A DNA stretch of 14,917 bases, taken from NCBI GenBank assembly GCA_913059105.1, contig CAJXRL010000037.1:1-14917 (forward strand), given 5' to 3'. Each line of letters begins with the position of its first letter. The stretch's first letter is position 1. The notes under the pieces were generated by a model that was not told where the DNA came from, did no database searches, and was given only the letters and a program-made list of their open reading frames with translations. This document shows, piece by piece, positions 6,680 through 14,135 of the stretch. This stretch comes from an uncultured Flavobacteriales bacterium (GTDB lineage Bacteria; Bacteroidota; Bacteroidia; Flavobacteriales_E; Vicingaceae). Made by a program: the position numbers and the translations under genes.

Positions 6680-7474
6680 GTGAATAAATCAATATTTGAA
6701 ATAACTAAGATGGATTGCCCTTCTGAAGAAAACCTTATTCGGTTAAAACTTCAGGATATTTCGGCTATTCAAGATTTAGACTTTGATATTTCTAATCGAA
6801 AACTCACCGTTTATCATGTAGCAGGAATTAAAGAAATAGCAGCTTCATTATCTGAATTAAAGCTTGGAGATAAATTGCTTTCTACTGAAACCTCGGATTA
6901 TGTTAAACAAGCAAAGAATAACAATCAGAAGAAGCTACTTTGGGCTGTTCTAGTCATCAACTTTACATTTTTTATAATAGAAATGACTACGGGTCTTATT
7001 TCTAAATCTATGGGGCTTATTGCTGATAGTTTAGATATGTTAGCCGACTCCTTTGTTTATGGAATAAGCTTATTGGCAGTTGGTGGTTCAGCTGTTAGGA
7101 AAAAAGGTATTGCAAAGCTTTCAGGTTATTTACAGATCATATTGGCAATGATTGGCTTTGTGGAGGTGCTAAGAAGATGTATTGGAGCAGAACATGTTCC
7201 CGACTTTAAAACGATGATAGTAGTCTCCATATTCGCTTTAATGGCAAATGGAGCTTGCTTGTACTTACTTCAATTGTCAAAAAACAAGAAAGATGCTCAT
7301 ATGCAAGCAAGCTTGATATTTACATCAAACGATGTGATTATAAATGTTGGAGTTATTGTTGCTGCTCTCTTTGTTAATTGGACAAACAGCAATCTACCTG
7401 ATTTAATCACTGGTTCAATTGTGTTCATTATCGTTTTACGAGGAGCATTTAGAATATTAAGATTGAGCAAATAA
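6680..7474 (+). CDS. CDF-like cation transporter with N-terminal metal-binding-like domain
   Basis: This inner-membrane protein has 264 residues from the GTG at 6680. Residues 1-70 have a ferredoxin-like heavy-metal-associated pattern, FEITKMDCPSEENLIRLKL, but with one cysteine (MDCPSEE) instead of CxxC. Several membrane helices follow at about 86-108, 112-138, 147-165, 178-200, 211-232 and 240-256. LISKSMGLIADSLDMLADS aligns by eye with the second membrane helix of cation diffusion facilitators and keeps Asp116, Asp119 and Asp123. In the fifth helix, IFTSNDVIIN has Phe where the usual HxxxD histidine stands, keeping Asp218. The likely job is moving a metal ion out of the cell, coupled with MerTP and the GDCCVxC protein. 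Substrate and direction are inferred. GTG follows the previous stop by two bases. A TTG start at 6668, overlapping the previous gene, would add four residues (MLLK) and is less likely because relatives begin near NKxxFEITKMDCPSEE. Confidence 0.8.
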   Translation: MNKSIFEITKMDCPSEENLIRLKLQDISAIQDLDFDISNRKLTVYHVAGIKEIAASLSELKLGDKLLSTETSDYVKQAKNNNQKKLLWAVLVINFTFFIIEMTTGLISKSMGLIADSLDMLADSFVYGISLLAVGGSAVRKKGIAKLSGYLQIILAMIGFVEVLRRCIGAEHVPDFKTMIVVSIFALMANGACLYLLQLSKNKKDAHMQASLIFTSNDVIINVGVIVAALFVNWTNSNLPDLITGSIVFIIVLRGAFRILRLSK

Positions 7475-7501
7475 GAGATTGCCTCCCTTACTTCACACAC
7501 A

Positions 7502-7556
7502 CATTTACAAATCTCATTTTATTGTTTTCGGGAATTGGTGAACTTTGTTAGTCTCC
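7502..7556 (+). repeat. 55-bp direct repeat, copy A (5' side of GH81 gene)
   Basis: Copy A aligns without gaps to 12017-12071, with 50 of 55 positions identical by hand count. Mismatches are at 7508, 7537, 7546, 7550 and 7553. The core includes AAATCTCATTTTATTGTTTT followed by CGGGAATTGGTGAAC. It begins 27 bp after the transporter stop. Both copies lie in non-coding DNA, face the same way, and bracket the GH81 gene. Origin is unknown: recombination scar, dispersed repeat, or a duplicated terminator-like sequence. Confidence 0.8.
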
Positions 7557-7613
7557 ACAAGCTCTGCATAAAAGTATTCCATATAAAGCTTGATACAGTA
7601 AAGACTTTTTTTT

Positions 7614-7634
7614 AAAATAACTAATTGTTATTTT
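7614..7634 (+). terminator. A/T-rich hairpin between transporter and GH81 gene
   Basis: AAAATAAC (7614-7621), loop TAATT, GTTATTTT (7627-7634) form a perfect 8-bp stem, with T-rich sequence on both sides. It could end transcription of the mercury operon about 140 bp downstream of its last stop. The stem has little G/C and only T then A follows it, so it is weak. Confidence 0.28.
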
Positions 7635-7645
7635 TACTATAAGCT

Positions 7646-7661
7646 ATGTTGAGTCCAACAT
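7646..7661. promoter_or_regulatory. 16-bp dyad upstream of the GH81 gene, possible operator
   Basis: ATGTTG (7646-7651), spacer AGTC, CAACAT (7656-7661) is a perfect 6-bp inverted repeat. It ends 38 bp before the GH81 ATG, where a regulator site or 5' untranslated hairpin might be expected. No matching second copy was noticed in the window, and a chance palindrome remains possible. Confidence 0.3.
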
Positions 7662-7699
7662 CTATGGTTTAAGAAGCACTATATTTTAAATACACCTTT

Positions 7700-10600
7700 A
7701 TGAATATCGGTAGAATTATAAAACGATCTATTTTCTTTATTTCTCTTGCACAAGTCTCTACTTTAGGGTTTTCACAACATGTATCAATTGGCAGCGGCGG
7801 TTACACCAGCAGTTTTCCAGGAACAGATGCGGCCGGAAGAAACTCCTTCCCTAGCGGAACTGCTTATACCGTTGGGAATGCCGCAGGAAAACCAGTTCCA
7901 ACCAACGATTGGTGGTCGGCTAAGGTAAAAAATGCACATGCCAGTAACTTGTTCAACTATCCGTTTACCATGAAAACTAAAAATTCAGGTCTGGTAACCA
8001 CCTACATTCCTTGGGGAGTTATTGATAACATTGAGCCAGTTGTGGTTGGGGTTACCGGCCTAAATGCCACTGCTGCTAATGTTTCTGACTTTACAGATTG
8101 GACCATTACCATGGATTGGCAAAATTCAAACCATCATTTTACAGCAACTTCAGGTATTGGAATGCCCTTTATTTACTTTGAAAAAGATTCGACTGATATT
8201 GCTCAAATACAGGTAAATCAAGGAACAGTAACGGTTTCAGGAGAGATGTTAGTCATCAACAATTTAAGAAACGCTGCTGATTTTGCCGTTTATGCTCCGG
8301 CTGGCAGTTCTTGGACACAAACTGGAACTACCTATACTTCTACGCTTAACGGTAAAAATTATTGGTCCATGGCATTTATTCCGCTTACCGCCACCAATGT
8401 AATGGCTACGGCCAACGCTTTCAAACGCTACGCCTATGTTTTTCCGGTTGATACACGAGCAGATTGGCAATTTAATGCCTCAAGTTCGGTAGTTACGACA
8501 GACTTTAGCATTGTTACTGATGTGAAAGAAGGAACAGATACCAACATGTTAATTGGGTTACTGCCACACCAGTGGGATAATTTGAGCAACAGCTCGCCGC
8601 GACCAATAGGTCCTTCTTACGCTACTGCACGTGGTGAAATGAAGACCTTGGTTGGCAATCATTTTCAGGTTTCGAATACCTTTTATGGAATTGTACCTAC
8701 GCTACCCTATTTAGATTATTATAGCCCCAGTTTTAATCCCGGGGAGTTAGATGACAAAGTAGAAGCCATTAAAAACGATCAATTAGATGTTTGGACAGAC
8801 TCATACAATGAAGGGCAATTGATGAATCGCCTCATTCAAACGGCAAGAATAGCCGATAAAATGGGAAACCAAGCTGCAGTTAATACAATTTTAAACACTG
8901 TAAAAACCAGATTAGAAGATTGGTTAAAATCTGAACCTGGAGAAGTAGCCTTTTTGTTTTATTACAATTCGAATTGGACAAGTTTATTGGGTTACCCCGC
9001 AGGACATGGGCAAGATCTAAACATCAACGATCACCATTTTCATTGGGGCTACTTCATTCATGCAGCTGCATTTGTGGAACAGTTCCAGCCTGGTTGGGCA
9101 GCGAATTGGGGTCGAATGGTGAACCTTTTGGTCCGAGATGCCGCGAGTGATAGTAGAACAGATACTCAGTTTCCGTTTTTAAGAAACTTTAGCCCCTATG
9201 CAGGCCATTGTTGGGCAAATGGTTTTGCCACCTTCCCGCAAGGTAACGATCAAGAATCTACCTCAGAAAGCATGCAATTTAACTCTTCTCTAATTCACTG
9301 GGGCAGCGTAAGCGGTAACACAGCAATTCGAGATTTAGGGATTTACTTGTACACTACAGAACAAACTGCCATTGAAGAGTATTGGTTGGATAAAAGCAAT
9401 CGAAATTTTAGAGCCAATCAAGCATACAGTTTGGTTTCTCGAGTGTGGGGCAACAGTTACGACAATGGAACCTTTTGGACCAGCGACATTGCCGCCTCTT
9501 ATGGAATTGAATTATACCCCATTCACGGTGGTTCCTTGTACCTTGGTCATGATACCAACTATGTTTCTAGACTATGGAGCGAAATGGAAGCAAACACAGG
9601 GATTTTAACCAACCAGGCAAATCCTAACCTGTGGCACGATATCTATTGGGAGTACTTGGCTTTTTTAAACCCAGGAAAGGCAATTCAGTTATATGACTCC
9701 TACCCAGATCGAGACTTTAAATTTGGTGTTTCAGATGCTCAGACCTATCACTGGCTGCACGCTATGAATGTTTTGGGAATTGTAGATGCCACAGTTACTT
9801 CCGATCATCCAATTGCTGCCGTATTTAAAAAAGGGAATGTAAAAAATTATGTCGCCCACAATTACGGAAATACCAGCCTTACCGTTACTTTTTCAGACAG
9901 TTATGTATTAACTGTTCCTGCAAATAGCACCGCCACAAGCAAAGACATAGACTTAACAGGTGTGTTAATCACCAACTACCCGGAAGTGTATCCTGGAGGC
10001 AGCAGTAAATTAAATGTAAGCGTTACCGGGGGCACTGCAACAAAAGTGGAATTTTTAAGAGACGGAGTTTTGTTAGGTCAAGACACCACTGCTCCGTTTG
10101 AATATACGGCAACAAACATTTTGGCAGGAAAGCATCGGTTTTATGCAAGAATTTATCAAGGAAACGATTTTAACCTTTCCAACATGATAACCATTATAGC
10201 AGGCGATCAATTGCCTTTTTCTGGTACTCCAATAACTATTCCGGGAACTATTGAACCGGGGAATTACGATATTTTCGAAGGTGGTTCAGGCTCCACAATT
10301 GCGTATCAAGATGTGGATAGAAGTAATAACGGTGATTATAGAACAGAAGAAGGTGTTGACGCAAGTAACGATGCCACTGAAGGGAAAGTTGTCGGATGGA
10401 TCAATTCAGGCGAATGGTTGGAATATACGGTAGATGTTCAAACTGCAGGCTTTTATACCGTTTCCGTGCGGTATGCTTCAGGCAATGCAAATGGCGGCGG
10501 ACCATTCCACATTGTTGTTGGCAACGATACGGTAAAAACTGTTTCTGCCCTAAATGGAACAGGGAGTTGGACCACTTGGGCCAGTACTTCCGTTAGTTTT

Positions 10601-11824
10601 GTCGCATTAAAAAGTGGAATTCAAGTGATTCGACTTGCTTTTGAACAAGGAGAATTTAATCTGGGCCGTTTGAATTTCACACTAGGTTCAACGCTGCCCT
10701 ACAGTCAGCCAATTGCAAATGCAGGAGCTAACCAATTGATTCAATTGCCAAAAGATAGCGCTACTTTAGACGCTAGTTTAAGTGTTGACCCGTACAACGG
10801 AACCCTTCATTATAACTGGGAGCAAGTATACGGCCCTTCGGTAGTCTCTATAAATAACGATACTTTGCTTCAACCCCTTGTTATGGGTTTGATTGAAGGG
10901 GTTTACAAAATGCGATTAACTGTAGATAATGGAACCTATAGCGATGACGATGAGATGTATATTATTTCAAGTATAACAAACAATGTAGCACCCAAGGTCT
11001 CTATTACTACTCCATTCGAAAATTCAAGATTCATTGAGTTCGATACAATTCGCATTGCAGCAATCGCTTCAGATTTAAATGATACGGTTGCTAGCGTTAG
11101 CTTTTTTGCCAATAATCAGTTAATTGGAACTGACAATCAAGCTCCTTTTAGTTTTGATTGGATTACTGGAAATGGCAATTATAGCCTAACTGCAAGTGCT
11201 ACAGATCAGTCGAACTTAACGGCAAGCTCAGGTGCAGTGAATGTATTTGTAGATGCTGCTCCCTCTTGTCGAGACACTTCTTCTAATGGAGAGTTTATGT
11301 ATGAGTTCTCAACGGCAAGCAACAACCCTACCCTTACTTTTATTCCGTTACATGCCAACACAGGTAACCCAACGTGTATTTTGTATTACGGTACTTCTGT
11401 TAGTGGTCCTTTACCAGGCTATAACGTTACGCCCAATGTGCCGTTTCAGATTAATGCAACACAAGGCTCAACCATCTATTTTTACTACACTTACTCCTTT
11501 GCAGGTGCCGGACAGCACGATAATTCAGCTAACAAGGATTCTTATAAAATTGGAACTTGTCGCATTGCCACAGGATTGCCTTCCATCCAATCGAAAACAA
11601 AGTTGAGTTACTATCCAAATCCTGTTTCAGAAATATTGAACCTAAACTTGTCTAAAGGCAATCATAAAATATGGATTTACAATTCCAATATGAGCTTGAT
11701 TGATAAGATAGAAACTAAAGCAGTGACGTTTCAATACAAAATGGAGAAACTAAGCAGCGGCATCTATTTCTTTAATTGGTCAAATGGGACACAAGTAGAA
11801 AGTTTTAAGGTGGTAAAACAATAA
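7700..11824 (+). CDS. Secreted GH81 endo-beta-1,3-glucanase with CBM6, CBM56 and T9SS tail
   Basis: This 1374-residue exported enzyme is predicted to cleave beta-1,3-glucan (laminarin, callose, curdlan or fungal wall glucan). A signal peptide occupies about 1-25 (ISLAQVSTLGFSQ). The GH81 domain spans about 40-740. It shows NDWWSAKV near its start, NINDHHFHWGYFIHAAAF with the conserved Asp444, and NDQESTSESMQFNSSLIHWG with the paired acids Glu519 and Glu523 that serve catalysis in the family. An Ig-like domain follows (about 752-845, VEFLRDGVLLGQDTTAPFEY). Next are a CBM6 (about 850-994, GWINSGEWLEYTVDV), a PKD-like domain (about 1001-1090), a second Ig-like domain (about 1097-1186) and a CBM56-like glucan-binding module (about 1189-1289, ILYYGTSVSGPLPGYNVTP, STIYFYYTYS). 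The C-terminal type IX secretion sorting domain starts at about 1302 (LSYYPNPVSEILNL) and ends ESFKVVKQ. It is a single gene between non-coding flanks that carry a 55-bp direct repeat. By eye it is richer in G/C than its neighbours, so transfer is possible. Confidence 0.93.
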   Translation: MNIGRIIKRSIFFISLAQVSTLGFSQHVSIGSGGYTSSFPGTDAAGRNSFPSGTAYTVGNAAGKPVPTNDWWSAKVKNAHASNLFNYPFTMKTKNSGLVTTYIPWGVIDNIEPVVVGVTGLNATAANVSDFTDWTITMDWQNSNHHFTATSGIGMPFIYFEKDSTDIAQIQVNQGTVTVSGEMLVINNLRNAADFAVYAPAGSSWTQTGTTYTSTLNGKNYWSMAFIPLTATNVMATANAFKRYAYVFPVDTRADWQFNASSSVVTTDFSIVTDVKEGTDTNMLIGLLPHQWDNLSNSSPRPIGPSYATARGEMKTLVGNHFQVSNTFYGIVPTLPYLDYYSPSFNPGELDDKVEAIKNDQLDVWTDSYNEGQLMNRLIQTARIADKMGNQAAVNTILNTVKTRLEDWLKSEPGEVAFLFYYNSNWTSLLGYPAGHGQDLNINDHHFHWGYFIHAAAFVEQFQPGWAANWGRMVNLLVRDAASDSRTDTQFPFLRNFSPYAGHCWANGFATFPQGNDQESTSESMQFNSSLIHWGSVSGNTAIRDLGIYLYTTEQTAIEEYWLDKSNRNFRANQAYSLVSRVWGNSYDNGTFWTSDIAASYGIELYPIHGGSLYLGHDTNYVSRLWSEMEANTGILTNQANPNLWHDIYWEYLAFLNPGKAIQLYDSYPDRDFKFGVSDAQTYHWLHAMNVLGIVDATVTSDHPIAAVFKKGNVKNYVAHNYGNTSLTVTFSDSYVLTVPANSTATSKDIDLTGVLITNYPEVYPGGSSKLNVSVTGGTATKVEFLRDGVLLGQDTTAPFEYTATNILAGKHRFYARIYQGNDFNLSNMITIIAGDQLPFSGTPITIPGTIEPGNYDIFEGGSGSTIAYQDVDRSNNGDYRTEEGVDASNDATEGKVVGWINSGEWLEYTVDVQTAGFYTVSVRYASGNANGGGPFHIVVGNDTVKTVSALNGTGSWTTWASTSVSFVALKSGIQVIRLAFEQGEFNLGRLNFTLGSTLPYSQPIANAGANQLIQLPKDSATLDASLSVDPYNGTLHYNWEQVYGPSVVSINNDTLLQPLVMGLIEGVYKMRLTVDNGTYSDDDEMYIISSITNNVAPKVSITTPFENSRFIEFDTIRIAAIASDLNDTVASVSFFANNQLIGTDNQAPFSFDWITGNGNYSLTASATDQSNLTASSGAVNVFVDAAPSCRDTSSNGEFMYEFSTASNNPTLTFIPLHANTGNPTCILYYGTSVSGPLPGYNVTPNVPFQINATQGSTIYFYYTYSFAGAGQHDNSANKDSYKIGTCRIATGLPSIQSKTKLSYYPNPVSEILNLNLSKGNHKIWIYNSNMSLIDKIETKAVTFQYKMEKLSSGIYFFNWSNGTQVESFKVVKQ

Positions 11825-12316
11825 AGATTAGATGTCTTTTATAATGATGATATTATCGGATCAGGAGAAGGTAATATCAAATCAATTATAAGAAAGAGAT
11901 TTTTAGAACAAATAATTTTGTTCAAAAAATGACTATAATTGAAGGTAGGGTCAACGCGACAAGGTACGATGGCATATTATCAATAATTTACCGATTAACC
12001 TCTGCTTTATAATACGCATTTAGAAATCTCATTTTATTGTTTTCGGGAATTTGTGAACTTCGTTGGTTTCCCCAGGTTTTCCAGCAAGCATTGTCTCACT
12101 CCTAGTTGTTCATTCGGGTGTTCGCCAACCTTAGAATGGAGTTTGCCTGCCACCGCATAATAAAAGAGCCCTTCGGTACTTCAGCTTCGCTCGATGCTTA
12201 GCGTAATTTGTGATCAACTAACTATAAAACAGTTGACTGACTTGGGGAAGACATGAAAGAAAGTACAGATGAGTAAGAAAAGCATGGAATCTGTTAGGTG
12301 GCCCTAATAGTATGAA
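11825..12316. other. 492-bp non-coding region between GH81 and AraC genes
   Basis: The flanking genes converge here, so terminators are expected, but none is convincing. It holds an inverted repeat GATATTA/TAATATC (11849-11878), a 7-bp hairpin GAACAAA/TTTGTTC with a TAAT loop (11906-11923) followed by A rather than T, and repeat copy B (12017-12071). After copy B comes a G/C-richer stretch to about 12200 with phrases such as GAGCCCTTCGGTACTTCAGC. I recognise no open gene. That stretch may be the remnant of a mobile or dispersed element, but I cannot name one. Confidence 0.5.
12017..12071 (+). repeat. 55-bp direct repeat, copy B (3' side of GH81 gene)
   Basis: This is the partner of 7502-7556, offset by 4515 bp in the same orientation, with five mismatches in 55 bases. 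Similarity fades within a few bases at each end, so the repeat is a compact unit and not part of a long duplication. The conserved core reads AAATCTCATTTTATTGTTTT then CGGGAATTTGTGAACTTCG. It starts 193 bp after the GH81 stop. Confidence 0.8.
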
Positions 12317-13453
12317 TTATAATGTTTTTAAATATTGACTCGGTGTTTGGTCCGTATATTTTTTAAAAATAGCATTAAAGCCACTCTTGGAATTAAACCC
12401 ACTATCATATGCCATTGAAAGTATCGTGTATTTATTATTTTTTGGATCCTCCATTTTTTGCTTTACAAAATCAATCCGGTATTCATTAACGAAGTCAAAG
12501 AAATTCTTATCCAAATTTTCATTAATTACTTGTGATAAATGATTCGAAGAAATTTCAAGTTCCAAGGCCACTTCTTTTAAAGTGAGCTTACCATTTAAAT
12601 AAGGAGTTTCCTCATCCATATATTGCAATAACTGTCGCAAGTATTTTTCGGATGCCCCTTTCTTTAATCCAGACTTTTGATATTGGTCTGTAAGAGGTTC
12701 TTTTCTCTGTTTAGGAGGTATTGTAGTAGAATTGGATATTGGAACGGCATAAATAATTTGTTGTTTAATGCCAAAAAAACCATAAAAAAAGATGGCGACG
12801 GTAACCGATCCATAAATAATATCTGATCCAATGCTATTATCAATTATGTCAGTGCAGTCGCTTAATACATTAACGACAATAACTACCCCCCAGACTAAAG
12901 TCATAACACCTATTACATATTTTAACCAGTTTAAATCTATTTCTTCCGTATAAGAAAAATTTCGACTTAGCTTACGTTGGTGTTTTTTCAACTTAACTAA
13001 GCACCCTATCATATAAATTGGTCCTAAGAATACATCTAAAAGCTGAACCAGAAGCACAACTGGAGTAGGTTCATTAAATAATAAATAAATACCTTCAGAT
13101 GGAGTTTTTTCGCTATTAAAAACAGTGAAAAATATGATGGCAGTAAATATCACATAAGGTGCTAGGTGAATTAAATAACGCCATTTAAATTGTTGATTTT
13201 TACTGATAAGGATACTTACATAAATATATGTAAATGCACCTTCTAGCATAGCAAAACTAACAGCAAAAGAAATAAAAACGGGGTGCTCCAGATGAAGACC
13301 TTCGTGAATCAGATATGCAAAAACAAGATGGGTCCCCATAAACAAGAGCCATATTGCTAGAAACTTATCAGCTAACATCTTGGCCTTCTTAATAAAGATC
13401 AATAGGGCTAAAAAAACTGCTTGTATTGAACCTATTAAAAAAACAACTTCCAT
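12317..13453 (-). CDS. AraC-family regulator with multi-pass membrane N-terminus
   Basis: From the ATG at 13451-13453 this is a 378-residue protein. The N-terminal part up to about residue 230 holds around seven hydrophobic helices (for example VVFLIGSIQAVFLALLIFI, IHLAPYVIFTAIIFFTVF, YVIGVMTLVWGVVIVVNVL, VTVAIFFYGFFG), so it should sit in the inner membrane. The C-terminal AraC domain (about 285-378) has two helix-turn-helix units, LTLKEVALELEISSNHLSQV and YTILSMAYDSGFNSKSGFNA, and ends in the family signature FKKYTDQTPSQYLKTL. This membrane-sensor plus AraC layout is common in Bacteroidota. The signal and targets are unknown. A TTG seven codons upstream (13474) would also keep the frame, but the ATG is the simpler start. 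It converges on the GH81 gene across 492 bp of non-coding DNA, so co-regulation with it is not implied. Its own upstream sequence shows no clear promoter. Confidence 0.88.
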   Translation of the reverse strand: MEVVFLIGSIQAVFLALLIFIKKAKMLADKFLAIWLLFMGTHLVFAYLIHEGLHLEHPVFISFAVSFAMLEGAFTYIYVSILISKNQQFKWRYLIHLAPYVIFTAIIFFTVFNSEKTPSEGIYLLFNEPTPVVLLVQLLDVFLGPIYMIGCLVKLKKHQRKLSRNFSYTEEIDLNWLKYVIGVMTLVWGVVIVVNVLSDCTDIIDNSIGSDIIYGSVTVAIFFYGFFGIKQQIIYAVPISNSTTIPPKQRKEPLTDQYQKSGLKKGASEKYLRQLLQYMDEETPYLNGKLTLKEVALELEISSNHLSQVINENLDKNFFDFVNEYRIDFVKQKMEDPKNNKYTILSMAYDSGFNSKSGFNAIFKKYTDQTPSQYLKTL

Positions 13454-13600
13454 TGGAATCAAAAGTAATACCAAAATACCTGCTTCTTGATATAAAAATT
13501 AAACACTTCTCTTTATGGAAAGCCATTATTTATTAAAATCTAATCAGTCTTTGTAGATCCACTTTTAAGGCAACATTAATTCTTTTGGCCTTGCCACTTC

Positions 13601-13645
13601 TGCCCTTCTTCGCTAAAGCTACCGAGGAAGCATTCGGATCGGGCA
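13601..13645. other. Potential structured element in the gap upstream of the AraC gene
   Basis: CTTCTTCG (13605-13612) pairs with CGAGGAAG (13623-13630) over 8 bp including one G-U, around the 10-base loop CTAAAGCTAC. An outer pair TGCCC (13601-13605) and GGGCA (13641-13645) could close it if one base is released. The segment is more G/C-rich than its surroundings. It could be the terminator of the broken minus-strand gene, a small RNA fold or a repeat end. There is no T-run, so the role is open. Confidence 0.27.
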
Positions 13646-13735
13646 AATACTTTGCATTCATGAACTCAATTTAGATAAACAGTTGATAATAAGTTGCATT
13701 TCACAGTAATTTGCTCTACTCTTCGAATGCTTTAT

Positions 13736-14135
13736 TTACTTGTACACTTTGATGGCTTTCAATGTTAGGTTTGGATCAACACTGCTAAATGATTGAACTT
13801 GATTATTTACTACATGAAAAATTATTTCAGTTGAAGAAGTCCCACGATATGTAAAGCTATGTGGTCCCTTATCATTAGAAGTCCTCCAGACTTGCCAAGC
13901 CTTCCGAATTTAAGGTTATTACTTTTACTAAATTTAACTGTTAATCCATCATTTGGTCCTTCTCCATATTTATAATCACCAACATATATTTCCTTTTCAG
14001 CAGTAGTTAGTTCCAAATTTGTAATTGTCGGATTTGCCGTACCTAACTTTTCTAAATAACTAATGAGTTTAGTAGACTCCCCTTTTTGTAAATGTGTGAT
14101 GTCATCTGACCTTAGGCCATCTTTGGCATGTTACG
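13736..14135 (-). pseudogene. Broken C-terminal gene fragment with frameshifts (unknown family)
   Basis: Minus-strand reading gives HAKDGLRSDDITHLQKGES, then STKLISYLEKLGTAN, TAEKEIYVGDYKYGEGPNDG and NNLKFGRLGKSG down to about 13885. The frame then runs into a stop at 13822-13824. One frame over, the sequence continues as TSNDKGPHSFTYRGTSSTEI, then IFHVVNNQVQSFSSVDPNL, ending LKAIKVYK and a stop at 13736-13738. Both halves look like real protein, so a one-base deletion near 13882-13887 (GGAGGA on the minus strand) is inferred. A second one-base loss near 14128-14135 would join the front of this fragment to the upstream broken gene (SGARN then HAKDG). The YVGDYKYG to LKAIKVYK part resembles small beta-rich C-terminal domains found after various hydrolases; that is a weak resemblance. 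The whole may be the tail of the upstream gene or a separate remnant. Sequencing error near the contig end could give the same picture. Confidence 0.5.

Noticed and set aside
8264..11606. Several short open frames inside the glucanase gene on both strands
   Set aside because: They lie wholly within the GH81 reading frame, lack recognisable domains, and their presence follows from the length of the gene.
11906..11923. Hairpin GAACAAA/TTTGTTC as a terminator of the glucanase gene
   Set aside because: It is followed by A residues on the plus strand, and on the minus strand only by a short mixed stretch, so it does not meet the form of an intrinsic terminator.
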